This document shows positions 1-10,312 of a stretch of DNA of 64,000 bases, piece by piece. Position 1 is the stretch's first letter. Each line of letters starts with the position of its first letter. Position numbers and translations under genes: made by a program. The stretch spans positions 6,442,186-6,506,185 of the forward strand of contig NC_088872.1 in NCBI RefSeq assembly GCF_032884065.1, written 5' to 3'. The notes under the pieces were generated by a model. The model searched no databases. It had not been told where the DNA came from and saw nothing but the letters and a program-made list of their open reading frames with translations. This stretch comes from Artemia franciscana. Taxonomy: Eukaryota; Arthropoda; Branchiopoda; Anostraca; Artemiidae.

Positions 1-544
1 AACTACAAAAAAACTAAAAACTAATAAAAAAGCTAAAAAACTAAAAAAACTAAAAAAAGGCAAAAACTACAAAAAAAACTAAAAACTAATAAAAAAAATA
101 AAAAAGCTAAAAAACTAAAAAAACTAAAAAAACTAAAAAAAGGTAAAAAACTAAAAAAACTAAAAACTAAAAAAAACTAAAAAAAAAAGGAAAAAACTGA
201 AAAATAAGCTAAAATAAAGGTAAAAACCAATAAAAAACTAAAAAAAAACTGAAAAAACTAAAAAAAGGCAAAAACTACAAAAAAACTAAAAACTAATAAA
301 AAAAGTAAAAAAGCTAAAAAACTAAAAAAACTAAAAAAACTAAAAAAAGGTAAAAAACTAAAAAAAAATAAAAAATAAAAAAAAAATAAAAAAAGGAAAA
401 AACTGAAAAATAAGCTAAAATAAAGGTAAAAACCAATAAAAAACTAAAAAGAAAAAAAGGAAAAAACTAAAAAAAAATTTTCATCTAAAAAACTAAAAAA
501 AACTAAAAAAGGTAAAAACTAAAAGAACTAAAAAAGAAAAAAAT
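1..544. repeat. A-rich low-complexity tract
   Basis: Over 500 bases built almost only of A runs broken by CT, GG and TAA, with the phrase CTAAAAAAACTAAAAA recurring. The same phrases occur inside Helitron copies B, C, J and K, between the small ORF and the minisatellite, and as T-rich DNA in the reversed copies near 13270 and 15740. It is therefore best read as the expanded internal A-rich part of Helitron copy A, whose 5' end lies outside the window. The short ORFs here are not genes. Confidence 0.8.
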
Positions 545-967
545 AAATGACGACACTCAAAGAGAAAGCGACCAGGACAAAAGGAATGTTCGATTAGCAA
601 TCAACAAAGCACCGGGACACAGGGAGTATAAATGACGACCAGGACATAAGTAAAAAAAAAAACTAACAAAACTAAAAAGAAGGTAAAAACTACAAAAAAA
701 AAGAAAAAAAAACTAAAAACTAATAAAAAAACTAAAAAATCTAAAAATCTAAATAAACTAAAAAAGAAAAAAAAAGGAAAAAAATAAAGGAGAAAAACAA
801 AACTAAAAAACGAATGTATATACAGACCGGGACACCGGGATACAAATGACGACCGGGACACAGGGAATATAAATGACGACCGGGACACAGGGACACAACT
901 ACAACGGGGACACCGGGGGAAACAGGGGGATATAAATGACGACCGGGACACCGGGACAGGGAATGGT

Positions 968-1161
968 CGATTAGCAATCACCATCAACAAAGCTCAAGGG
1001 CAATCATTAGAATCATGAGGTATAGATCTGAATACAGATTGTTTTCCCATGGACCATTATATGTTGCATGTTCAAGAGTCGGTAAACCTGACAATCTATT
1101 TATATGCAAAGACAACGGGACAGCAAAGAATGTTGTATATTCGCAAGTTTTACGTAGTTAA
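968..1161 (+). pseudogene. Helitron helicase C-terminal fragment
   Basis: One frame reads RLAITINKAQGQSLES, then a stop (TGA where Trp is expected), then GIDLNTDCF. The next frame continues with [19 protein letters not shown] and KNVVYSQVL before a TAA. These are the last motifs of Pif1-type Helitron helicases (NKAQGQ; YVACSRV). The shift lies at a T run that is one base shorter than in copy B (TTTTCCC against TTTTTCCC). The fragment is about 60 codons; the rest of the helicase is replaced by minisatellite. Similar fragments recur at about 2300-2430, 12540-12735, 14075-14220, 15175-15375, 16260-16460 and 47660-47850. Confidence 0.85.
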
Positions 1162-1163
1162 AA

Positions 1164-1354
<191 letters not shown>

Positions 1355-1534
1355 CAGGTGGGACATAGGGACACAACTACAATGGCGCGTAACTATTATG
1401 GCGCGTAACGACTTACGCGCGCGGGGGGGCTTGGGGGGGCGCGAAGCGCCCCCACCAACTAGGTGTTGGGGTGGCGCGAAGCGCCCCCACCAACTAGGTG
1501 TTGGGGTGGCGCGAAGCGCCACCCCAACAGCTAG

Positions 1535-2618
1535 TATATATATATAAATAAGTTGTCTGTCTGTCTGTCTGTGGATCAGGTGACGTCATGTTTCTGTGTC
1601 GGCTGACGTCATGAAATTAGTTGTCGTCATTTTTGCTTTGACGGTGACGTCATTAACGGTATTTAAGACATTTGTTCAGGGAAAAATGTTTAATTGTAAA
1701 ATGACTGAAGAACCTATTGGGTTTGGGATTTTGACTTGGATAAGGTCATCAATGCCTACCAGATTTAAGTTAAAAAAACAAAGGTTCGTCGATATGTACT
1801 TCATAGTGACGCTGAAAAATAAAGAAGAAAAAGAAAACTGAAAAAAGAAAAAAGGTAAAAAACTAAAAAAAAACTAAAAAGAAAAAACACTCAAAGAGAA
1901 ATTACAGACCGGGACACAAATGACGACCGAGACAGAGGGAATATAAGTGACGACCGAGAACCTCAAAGAGAAATTACACACTGGGACACCCAGACACAAA
2001 TCACGACCGGGACACAGGGAATATAAATGACGACCGGGACACAGGGACACAACTACAACGGGGACGCCGGGGGCACAGGCAGGATATATAAATGACGACC
2101 GGGACACAGGGATTGTTCGAATAGAAATTACAGACCGGGACACCGGGACACAAATGACGACCGGGACACAGGGAATATAAATGACGACCGGGACACTCAA
2201 AGAGAAATTACAAACTGGGACACCGGGACACAAATGACGACCGGGACACAGGGAATATAAATGACGACCAGGGCACAGGGACACATCATTAGAATAATGA
2301 GGTATAGATCTGAATACGGATTGTTTTTCCCATGGACAATTATATGTTGCATGTTTAAGAGTCAGTAAACCTGACAATCTATTTATATGCACAGACAATG
2401 GGACAGCGAAGAATGTTGTATATTCGCATGTTTTACGTAGTTAAAAACATATATTTATATCTATCTCTATTCACAGATGGGACACAGGGACACAACTACA
2501 ATGGCGCGTAACTAATATGGCGCGTAACGACTTACGCGCGCGGGGGGGCTTGGGGGGGGCGCGAAGCGCCCCACCAACTAGGTGTTGGGGTGGCGCGAAG
2601 CGCCACCCCAACAGCTAG
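1535..2618 (+). mobile_element. Helitron derivative, copy B
   Basis: Starts directly after the CTAG of copy A with TATATATATATAAATAAGTT, then GTCTGTCTG and three TGACGTCA sites (1581, 1604, 1645). The N-terminal ORF is damaged: after MTEEP an internal deletion joins to the IGFGILTW reading (out of frame), so only the two ends of the copy C ORF remain. Then follow an A-rich stretch, several minisatellite units (1899-2285), the helicase C-terminal fragment, short TA, and a 3' hairpin with CTAG at 2615-2618. Confidence 0.85.
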
Positions 2619-2676
2619 TATATATACATATATCTATATATATATAAATAAGTTGTCTGTCTGTCTGTGGATCAGG

Positions 2677-2764
2677 TGACGTCATGTTTCTGTGTTGACT
2701 GACGTCATGAAATTAGTTGTCGTCATTTTTGCTTTGACGGTGACGTCATTAACGGTATTTAAGA
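2677..2764 (+). promoter_or_regulatory. Helitron 5' promoter with TGACGTCA sites
   Basis: Three perfect TGACGTCA palindromes (2677-2684, 2700-2707, 2741-2748) precede a TATA-like TATTTAAG at 2756-2763 and the ORF start at 2797. TGACGTCA is the CREB/ATF consensus. The same arrangement is seen in copies B and F, partly in E and J, and copy I has four such sites. That the sites drive transcription is inferred. Confidence 0.5.
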
Positions 2765-2796
2765 CATTTGTTCACGGAAAAATGTTTAATTGTAAA

Positions 2797-3078
2797 ATGA
2801 CTGAAGAACCTACAATGGCAACAGCCGAGGAAGCTGCTCAAAGAGTTTATGCCAAAAAACTTGCTGCTGATAGAGAAAGTAAGAAAAGAAAGCGTTCCGA
2901 GGAATCACAAGAACAGCAAGAAAACAGGCTTGCGGCTAGAGAACGCAAAACCACGCAGTTAGATGAAAATCCACCTGGACAGCGAGAGTCAAAACATATC
3001 AAAACTGAGAATGATAGCGATGATGATTGGGTTTGGGATTTTGACTTGGATAAGGTCATCAATGCCTACCAGATTTAA
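2797..3078 (+). CDS. Helitron N-terminal small ORF
   Basis: A 93-residue reading frame starting MTEEPTMATAEEAAQRVY. It has a strongly basic helical stretch (AADRESKKRKR) followed by EESQEQQENRLAARERKT, then an acidic end with DSDDDWVWDFDLDKV. Charged arrays of this kind are found at the N terminus of Helitron Rep/helicase proteins before the Rep domain, so this looks like the preserved start of the transposase ending at an early TAA. The frame is open upstream to 2692, but the start at 2797 is chosen because MTEEPTMAT recurs at the same point in copies B and K. It carries no catalytic domain, and whether it is translated is unknown. Confidence 0.5.
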   Translation: MTEEPTMATAEEAAQRVYAKKLAADRESKKRKRSEESQEQQENRLAARERKTTQLDENPPGQRESKHIKTENDSDDDWVWDFDLDKVINAYQI

Positions 3079-3607
3079 GTAAAAAAACAAAGGTTCGTCG
3101 ATATGTACTTCATAGTGACGCTGAAAAATAAAGAAGAAAAAGAAAACTGAAAAAAGAAAAAAGGTAAAAAACTAAAAAAAAAACTAAAAAGAAAAAACAC
3201 TCAAAGAGAAATTACAGACCGGGACACAAATGACGACCGAGACAGAGGGAATATAAGTGACGACCGGGAACCTCAAAGAGAAATTACAGACTGGGACACC
3301 CGGACACAAATCACGACCGGGACACAGGGAATATAAATGACGACCGGGACACAGGGACACAACTACAACGGGGACGCCGGGGGAAACAGGGGGATATAAA
3401 TGACGACCGGGACACCGGGACAGGGAATGGTCGATTAGCAATCACCATCAACAAAGCTCAAGGGCAATCATTAGAATCATGAGGTATAGATCTGAATACA
3501 GATTGTTTTCCCATGGACAATTACATGTTGCATGTTCAAGAGTCGGTAAACCTGACAATCTACCAACTTGGTGTTGGGGTGGCGCGAAGCGCCACCCCAA
3601 CAGCTAG

Positions 3608-4023
3608 TATATATATATATATATATATATATCTGGTGTTGTGCTGAAGACGACCCTTGGATACAGGGCCGAAATACTCACTGAATTAAATTCCACTGTC
3701 TTGGAAAAATTTCGATATTGTTTCTAAAATGTGTTTGTTTTATATGGAAAAGCAGTGTGGTCTTCGTCGCTATTTGCGATATTTATTTATCCACTTTATC
3801 ACTTAGCTTTTTTGCAAGTCGGTCTCAATTTAAGTGTTTAAACATCGTAATTGGTGTTACAGGTTAGCGGCCGTTATGTTTGAGCGTGTTTTGTGTTTGG
3901 TCAATTTCATTTCCAAAAAAAAAAAAAAATAAGAACAATTCGCAGGTGTAAGTTGAAACAAAAGCGCTAACAACTTTTTATGACAAATTTCTTAAATTGG
4001 ATAATTTTTTTGTGACATAAATG
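3608..4023. other. AT-rich DNA, no gene seen
   Basis: Starts with a short (TA)n left by the Helitron and holds a 14-base A run near 3916. No coding similarity or repeat relation to the rest of the window was recognised. Confidence 0.5.
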
Positions 4024-5268
4024 TTAAAAAAAATCTATTTTTGATTCTAAATTTTCAAACATGCGTTTTAATTCATAATTGCACTGAATGTCAATCAGAT
4101 CCATTTGGAGATATTCTGGAACAGACTCAATTTCAACATGAAAAGGAGATGAATATATTTCAAAGAACTTTGATGTATTTTTTCCAACTCTAAATTATTG
4201 AACCGGCTTTCAAAAGCATCTGCAAGTTATCTTATTTCTTTCGCATATTTGATATAATTATTACATTTTGATTTCTTAAATTCTTTCAACAATGGAAAGT
4301 GGTGAGCATTGTTAATTTTCAATTGTGATTCAAGTAACAGGAATTTCTTCTGAAATGCTATGATCTGATTAATTGTATCGACTATGAGGTTATCTTTTCC
4401 TTGCAATAATATATTTATTTCATTGAGTTTATTGACAATATTCACTAAAAAGCATAAATCCAACAACCACTCTTCATCTCTTAATTCTGGCATAAAAAAT
4501 TTTTTGTCATTCATTTTTTGTCGTTTTTCATTCATAAACAAATCAATTTCCTCTCGTAACTGATGAAATCGCTGTAAACATCTTCCACGACCTATCCATC
4601 TGGTTAGACCACAGCTTAGATACCAATACAGTTACGAAAACTCCTATCTTGCCCGTGAGAAGCTTTTGGTACAGAGCTCTGAACTTGGCGCCTCCTCCAA
4701 GTCCGCGCTCCGAGGCGTAGATCGTACTAAAACACCATAGGTGGGAGCACAATATTGTTTTGTTGCATCCACAGCTTTGATACCAATACCAGTTTCCTGT
4801 TACCAATTAGACACCAATACCAGTTTCCTGTCTCCAGCCGCTAGCATCGCTACCGCGCACTGTGTCCCAAAAATAAATCGAGTTTTCATAACTGTATTGG
4901 TATCTAAGCTGTGATATGACTAAACTGAAGTACACAACGTCACCATATTCATAATCTAATTCTTTCAGAAAAACCTTAAATTGTCGATGCGCAAGTGCAT
5001 GTGATCGAATGTAATTCACTGTTTTTATAACTACTTGCATAACACGATATATTGATAATACTTGGACTATACAGCATAATAACATAATACTTGGGCTATA
5101 TGTGTCGATAAACAACATTGTTAAGAGAGAAACATCGAAAATTTGATGTTCCAAGATGTGCGCACATCCTGAGGGCGCAGAATATAAAAGTGTCATGAAC
5201 CTCACGGGCCACAAAAATGTTTACAACGGGCCGCATGCGGCCCACAGGTCGCAAGTTGGCCACCCCTG
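4024..5268 (-). pseudogene. hAT-type (GTF2IRD2/ZBED-like) transposase relic
   Basis: Read on the minus strand, pieces of one domesticated-hAT-like transposase appear in order: NYIRSHALAHRQFKVFLKEL with EYGDVVYFSLV (about 5050-4914), RWIGRGRCLQRFHQLREEI (about 4605-4545), MPELRDEEWLLDLCFLV and LLQGKDNLIVDT (4541-4350), then after a frameshift VPEYLQMDLIDIQC to a TAA at 4024. This order matches the transposase region of GTF2IRD2/FAM200/ZBED5-like proteins. The N-terminal half is missing. At 5268 the minus strand begins CAGGGGTGGCCAACTTGCGA, a typical hAT terminal repeat; no matching left end was found. A 304-bp MITE interrupts the frame. It is a dead copy. Confidence 0.75.
4610..4913. mobile_element. 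MITE with ~36-bp terminal inverted repeats inside hAT relic
   Basis: Begins CACAGCTTAGATACCAATAC and ends with its inverse, GTATTGGTATCTAAGCTGTG; the inverted match extends about 36 bases with one mismatch. It splits the hAT frame between YFSLV and RWIGRG, where the family is continuous. Inside is a short duplication around ACCAATACCAGTTTCCTGT. The flanks share only an imperfect GTC-TA, so the target duplication is not clear. No ORF of its own. Confidence 0.7.
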
Positions 5269-5414
5269 TTCTACAGCCTCTAAGTGTTTCTCTTTTCCAC
5301 CCAGCCACTTGGAACCGATTGGCCGTGGAAACGTGGTAAAGGAATAATTTGACGAGAAATCAAAATTTCTAGTGCCTTTGCTAAAAGTAAAAAAATGGTT
5401 GACTTTAAGTAACA

Positions 5415-6793
5415 TTAAATAAAAAATTTAAAGTAAGGAGCAACATTAAAACGACGAGAAAAAATTACTTATTTGAAAAGAATTGCCCCTCCTCCACACC
5501 TCACTCTTCACGCTAAAGATTAAAAAAAAAATTCTTATTGTTGTAATTAAACGAACCTTGTGTTTGAGGAGTCGTTCTTAAAGAACTGGGGCAAAATTCA
5601 AACTTTAGCGTAAAGAGCGAGGTATTGAGGAGGGGTCAGCCCCCTCATATACGAAATAATTCCTGTTCATTTTAAGTTTTAATGTTGCTCCCTACTTAAA
5701 GTTGAAAAAAATTGTTTTTTATTTAATTTCTGATCGTTTTTTAGATAATTCCAGGAAGTCTGGCTCCACCTCCACAGAAAAACCCCTCCTCACCACAGAT
5801 ATATCCTCTAAACAATTCCATCCTGGTGAAAACTAACCCCAGACAATAATCCAGACAATAAACATCTCCACGCGTAAAATTGAGTCGGCAAACAGAAAGC
5901 AAGACATAAGAAGAATTTCGTATAGGAATTTTGGCAACTTTCCCCAGAGCAAAATTTCCCCTGAGAAACTCAACCCCCCCAGAATCTTCCCTCCCCATAG
6001 AAAATCCCCCAGCCGAAAATTCGCCTCCCCCACCCCAAAAAAGTAAGCATACTTCCCAATAACAAATACTATACGTTAACAATGGGCAAATTGTACAAAT
6101 TAAAAAATCTCTCCCCCAGGGCTGTGGGGGGCCATGTTATCCCCAAAGGCATAGTTATTCAACCTTTTAACTATGCCGAGCAAAATGGCTATCTCAAAAT
6201 TTTGATCAGACAATTTTGAGAAAAAATGACGTGGGAGGGGGCCTAGTTGCCCTCCAATCTTTTTGGTCACTTAAAAAGAGCACTAGAACTTTTAATTTTC
6301 GTTCGAATGAGCACCCTACCGATATTCTAGGATCACTGGATCGATACTCTAACCTCTTGGAAATAAACAAAAAATAAAATAATAATAAGCACGCATCCGT
6401 GATCCTTCTTCAGCAAAAAATACAAAATTCCACATTTTTGCATATAGGAGCTTGAAACCTTTACAGTAGGGTTCTCTGATATGCTGAATCTGATGGTGTG
6501 ATTTCTGGTGATAAGCTGAATCTGATGGCGCGATAATATTCATTGAATTTTAGGGTTTTAGGGGGTATTTCCACTTATTTCCCGAAAATCAAACAAATTT
6601 TCTCAGGCTTGTAGCCTTTGATGGGCAAGACTAAACTTTATGAAACTTATACATTTGAAATCAGCATAACAATCCAATTCTTTTGATATATCTATTGGTA
6701 TTAAAATTCCGTTTTTTAGAATTTCAGTTACTATTGAGACGTGTCACTCCTTACTTGCAGCTCTTTGCCACGAACTGTTTGACGTGAAATTTC
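5415..6793 (+). mobile_element. Repeat family R1, long copy with palindromic head
   Basis: The first 310 bases form a long inverted repeat: GTAAGGAGCAACATTAAAAC and CACGCTAAAG on the left against CTTTAGCGTAAAGAGCGAGG and GTTTTAATGTTGCTCCCTAC on the right. The remainder (5727-6793) matches 62441-63262 in the same order, including GGAGCTTGAAACCTTTACAG and the end TTACTATTGAGACGTGTCAC followed by CACGAACTGTTTGA. No transposase frame is seen, so it is non-autonomous. The two long copies, at opposite ends of the window, define the family limits. Confidence 0.75.
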
Positions 6794-7120
6794 CCTTCTA
6801 AAATAAATTTCTCTTTAGTAATTACACACTTTAAAGAGGTTCAAAACACCGGGGAAAGGTAGTTATAAAGTAGCCAGTTTTTTACTATCTAAAATCTTCA
6901 ACAGTAGGTCTAAATTCCCCCATATCTAAATATTTTTAACTGCCTTTTTTGGGTATCTTGTGCGTATATGACATCATGCTCAATGTTGGTCCTTTATTAG
7001 TTACCGGCTAAAAAAAAAATCCATAAGTCCATACATCATAAAAAAGATGACGTCATTAGCACTATATTATGGGTGATCACCGAGCATGAAAATCAGTTTG
7101 AAAACTTGGCTTAGACGAAA
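6794..7120. other. Spacer before an unknown ORF
   Basis: AT-rich. Contains one TGACGTCA (7048-7055) and a TATATTATG about 60 bases before the ATG at 7121. These could be promoter elements for the following ORF, but nothing else supports that. Confidence 0.25.
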
Positions 7121-7612
7121 ATGATATTACAAAAAAATATAGTGATGTGTGACAGAGCCGCATTGGTTCGAGCACAGCAGCTTTCAGAAGCAGCAGATGC
7201 GCCAGAAACAAAAACGCCAAATAATAACAGTTTAAATTTTGCAAAATCAAGATTCAGCAAAATGACAACAGGTTTCCCTAATGACACTCTGAACAATCAT
7301 GGAAACTCAGGTGATGTCTCCCAAATAGTGGCTACGAGAAGTTACCAATGGTATTGTGACAATTATAAGCGGTACTGTGACAATTTCGATGAAAGAACAT
7401 TTAATATCGATGATTATATTGATCACAGCCTCAGGATGAGATATGACGATAATCCCAGAAGCAGAGAAACGGAAAACAGCCCAAATTTAATTGAAGTTGA
7501 GGAGGCAAATCAAACAGCCGTCAATCCTGATTACTACAGTCTCCATAAGAGTCTTTCATACACAAAAGATTATATTGCATTAGCAAACTCAACACTGTTA
7601 GAGGAAGTATGA
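7121..7612 (+). CDS. Unknown 163-residue ORF leading into a satellite
   Basis: Open frame of 163 codons starting MILQKNIVMCDRAALVRAQQ. It is hydrophilic, rich in Asn, Asp and Tyr, with a YQWYCDNYKRYCDNF stretch; no signal peptide, membrane segment or known domain is recognised. Its last residues, ALANSTLLEEV, resemble DVATSILLEEV in the 111-bp repeat units that follow, so the satellite seems to have grown from the 3' end of this frame. It could be an exon, a transposon ORF or chance. Its length and composition in AT-rich DNA make chance less likely but not excluded. Confidence 0.3.
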   Translation: MILQKNIVMCDRAALVRAQQLSEAADAPETKTPNNNSLNFAKSRFSKMTTGFPNDTLNNHGNSGDVSQIVATRSYQWYCDNYKRYCDNFDERTFNIDDYIDHSLRMRYDDNPRSRETENSPNLIEVEEANQTAVNPDYYSLHKSLSYTKDYIALANSTLLEEV

Positions 7613-7619
7613 TGAACCT

Positions 7620-8525
7620 AGCAACCTCAACCCCGTCAGAGGAAAATATGATGAAAAATTGACTTCCATTAAAAAATCCTCACTACCAAATTAACATTGA
7701 CGCTGGCTTGAAAGGATTAAAGAATGACGTAGCAACCTCAATACTCTTGGAGGAAGTACGATGAAAAATTGGCTTCCAGTAAAAAATCCTCATTACCAAA
7801 TTAATATTATCACTGGTTTGAAAGGATTAAAGAATGACGTAATAACCCCAATATTGTTAGAGGAATATATGAAGAAAAATTGGTTTCCAGCGAAAAATCC
7901 TCATTACCTAAGTGATTTTGACGCTGGTTTGAAAGGGTTAAATAATGACGTAGTAACCTCAATACTGTTAGAGCAAAATATGATGAAAAATTGGCTTCCA
8001 GTAAAAAATCCTCATTACCAAATTAATATTGTCACTGGTTTGAAAGGATTAAAGAATGACGTAACAACCCCAATACTGTTGGAGGAATATATGAAGAAAA
8101 ATTGGTTTCCAGCGAAAAATCCTCATTACCTAAGTGATATTGACGCTGGTTTGAAAGGGTTAAAGAATGACGTAGTAACCTCAATACTGTTAGAGCAAAA
8201 TATGATGAAAAATTGGCTTCCAGTAAAAAATCCTCATTACCAAATTGATATTGACGCTGGTTTGAAAGGATTAAAGAATGACGTAGCAACCTCTATACTG
8301 TTAAAGGAAAATATGAAGGATAAATTGGTTTCCAGCGAAAAATCCTCATTACCTAAGGGATATTGATACTGGTTTGAAAGGGTTAAAGAATGACGTAGTA
8401 ACCTCAATACTGTTAGAGCAAAATATGATGAAAAATTGGCTTCCAGCAAAAAACCCTCATTACTAAATTGATATTGACGCTGGTTTGAACGGATTAAAGA
8501 ATGACGCAGCAGCCTCGTCCCTGTC
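7620..8525 (+). repeat. 111-bp tandem repeat with 222-bp higher-order period
   Basis: About eight units. The AAATTGG(C/T)TTCCAG motif recurs near 7653, 7765, 7876, 7987, 8098, 8209, 8320 and 8431. The period of 111 is 37 codons, and units translate without stops for 201 codons from 7761 to 8366, as KNWLPVKNPHYQIN (type 1) and KNWFPAKNPHYLSD (type 2). The two types strictly alternate, giving a 222-bp higher-order unit. A one-base change near 8320 shifts the frame; the first and last units contain stops. Whether the repeat is translated is unknown. Confidence 0.85.
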
Positions 8526-8530
8526 AGAAA

Positions 8531-8890
8531 ATTAAATAAAAAGAAAAGCACGTTTTTACATCAACTGAAAGTAACGAGCAACATGAAAGCTTAAAACGAA
8601 CAGAAATTACTCCGTAAATGAAGGGGACTGTACCCTCTTCAACCCCTCACTCTTTACGCTAAAGTGTTTTAGTACTTTTAAATAAGCTTCTTATTTTTCT
8701 AATTGAACGACCCTTGTGTCTCGGGATTCTTTGTCAGAGGATTGGGACAAAATTCAAGCTTTAGCGTAAAGAGAGAGGTGTTGACGAGGGGGCAGCCCTT
8801 CACATACGTAGTAATTTCTGTCCGTCTAAAATTTTACTGTTGCTCCTTACTTTCAGTTGAAAAAAACTTATTTTTTTATTTAATTTCTGA
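8531..8890 (+). mobile_element. R1 palindromic MITE copy
   Basis: Inverted arms: AACGAGCAACATGAAAGC and CTCTTTACGCTAAAG on the left against CTTTAGCGTAAAGAGAGAGG and TACTGTTGCTCCTTACTTTC on the right. It is flanked outside by AAATAAAAAG and CTTATTTTTTTATTTAATTT. The spacer between arms is longer than in the 36044 copy. Only the head of R1 is present. Confidence 0.75.
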
Positions 8891-10090
8891 TCGTTTTTAA
8901 ACAATGCCAGGGAATCTGAAAAATACACCTCCTCACGGAATTATCCTCTAGACAATAAAACTTTGGCGGTTATTCATAAGTTTATTCCCGTCATAAATTC
9001 AACCTGTCAAATAAAAAGATTATTATTCAACTGCTTCTATGAAATAGCGCTTCCTCAACCTTGAATAAAACCAGAGGCCACACTATAAAGTTGCCTGTAG
9101 TAAAGAACCATAAAGCTTCATTATATACAAACATGTGCAAAGAACATGAAATTAGCACACGATAAAGAAAGACTAACAAAAAGAGCCCGAGCCCGATATT
9201 ACACTTGTTACAGAAGAAATGCACGTTAAGGTTGGCTAATTATATTTCTTTTAGTTTTTTGAATAGAGTAAGCAAAAGTAAATAAATAAGTAATTTAAAG
9301 TTAATTAATAATTAATTAATTAATAATTAATTAAGTAATTAAATAAGTAAGAGTAATTTATATGCGAACTATTAGTTAGTTTGAATATCTTCTCCGCGAT
9401 GGGTGTCCGAGTAAATAAATGCAAAACAATAGAAAATAAATCCGATTTTAAGTTGATCAGATTGATTGAGAATTTTCCTAAAGAAGCTGTGTAGAGGATA
9501 TGAAGAGAAAGGAAAGAATATTTAGGCCTGATGGGTAACAAGGATTAAAACAGGTCATTCGAGAAGCAACAGTAACGTATGATAATGATGGACGATGCTG
9601 ATACGCTCAACCAATTCGTGGCAATTGTGGGGGAACTGAAGTACTCTTGAGGATCGTAACATTAACAAATTCACTGCTCAGGGGGACTTTCGACTTACCA
9701 AGCGAAGTTTCATCGTGAATAATATGATCTTTTGAAACTAAACTGACTAATATCCCAGTTGTCTGCATTGAGTTCAAGGCCAGGCTTGTAATATTTATAA
9801 ACCAGTGTAAAAGAACAAACAGATGGTATTTTGCAATATTTTGTAGGCATATTCAAAACTAGGGCTTTTTTTGAAAACAAAAAGTCATTACATAGCCTAC
9901 GAAAAGTGATGGACAAACATATAAGGCTTTACACAGTCTTTTATCAGCAATGATATCAATAACTTTTAGTATCTAGAATAAACTCCACAACAGCTTGTCT
10001 GTCCGATCCATAGGCAACTCGTGTTTGGGCACTATGGAAAGGTATCAGAAAGGCTAAGTTTACCGTTGCTCTAACACCAGTGTGAAGCCT
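8891..10090. other. No gene seen; TTAATTAA-rich patch
   Basis: AT-rich sequence with a cluster of overlapping TTAATTAA palindromes at 9301-9345. A short frame at 9699-9790 on the minus strand resembled a WD40 strand but failed the splice-phase test. Nothing else is recognised. Confidence 0.4.
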
Positions 10091-10312
10091 AATTAAGAAA
10101 TTTGAGGTCTTTACTTTCTAAAACCAGCACCATGATATTCTACTCTATTAAGCGCCTCTGTTGAGAACTAGAAAGAAAAATAAGTTCGTCATGGTGACGA
10201 CCTCAAATTAAGAAATTTGAGGTCTTTACTTTCTAAAACCAGCACCATGATATTCTACTCTATTAAGCGCCTCTGTTGAGAACTAGAAAGAAAAATAAGT
10301 TCGTCATGGTGA
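10091..10312 (+). repeat. Perfect 115-bp tandem duplication
   Basis: The block beginning AATTAAGAAATTTGAGGTCT at 10091 is repeated at 10206 with no difference seen over its ~107 shared bases, up to CGTCATGGTGA. The lack of divergence implies a recent duplication or an assembly join. Confidence 0.9.

Larger units (their letters stand above)
2633..3607 (+). mobile_element. Helitron derivative, copy C (complete ends)
   Basis: Begins with TCTATATATATATAAATAAG after A and ends with CTAG at 3604-3607 before T, which matches Helitron insertion between A and T. Contents in order: CRE-like promoter sites, an intact small ORF (2797-3078), an A-rich stretch, minisatellite (3217-3425), a truncated helicase fragment that breaks off at about 3560, and the 10-bp-stem hairpin. 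Copies A, B and C lie head to tail. Confidence 0.88.

Noticed and set aside
1874..2398. Cys/Pro/Val-rich frames (CPGRHLYSLCPGRH) on the strand opposite the minisatellite
   Set aside because: They recur wherever the minisatellite lies, in either orientation, and simply translate the repeat.
4807..5214. 135-codon minus ORF as a separate gene
   Set aside because: Its middle is the hAT transposase relic and its end runs into the inserted MITE.
7620..8525. CRISPR-like array
   Set aside because: Units are contiguous 111-bp tandem copies without unique spacers, in eukaryotic DNA.
9699..9790. Possible Gemin5 exon 6 on the minus strand (INITSLALNSMQTTGILVS.. before a GTAAGT)
   Set aside because: It resembles the next blade of Gemin5 and has a good donor, but the usable acceptor gives the wrong phase for exon 5, the open frame upstream has no acceptor, and the expected blade Trp is absent.
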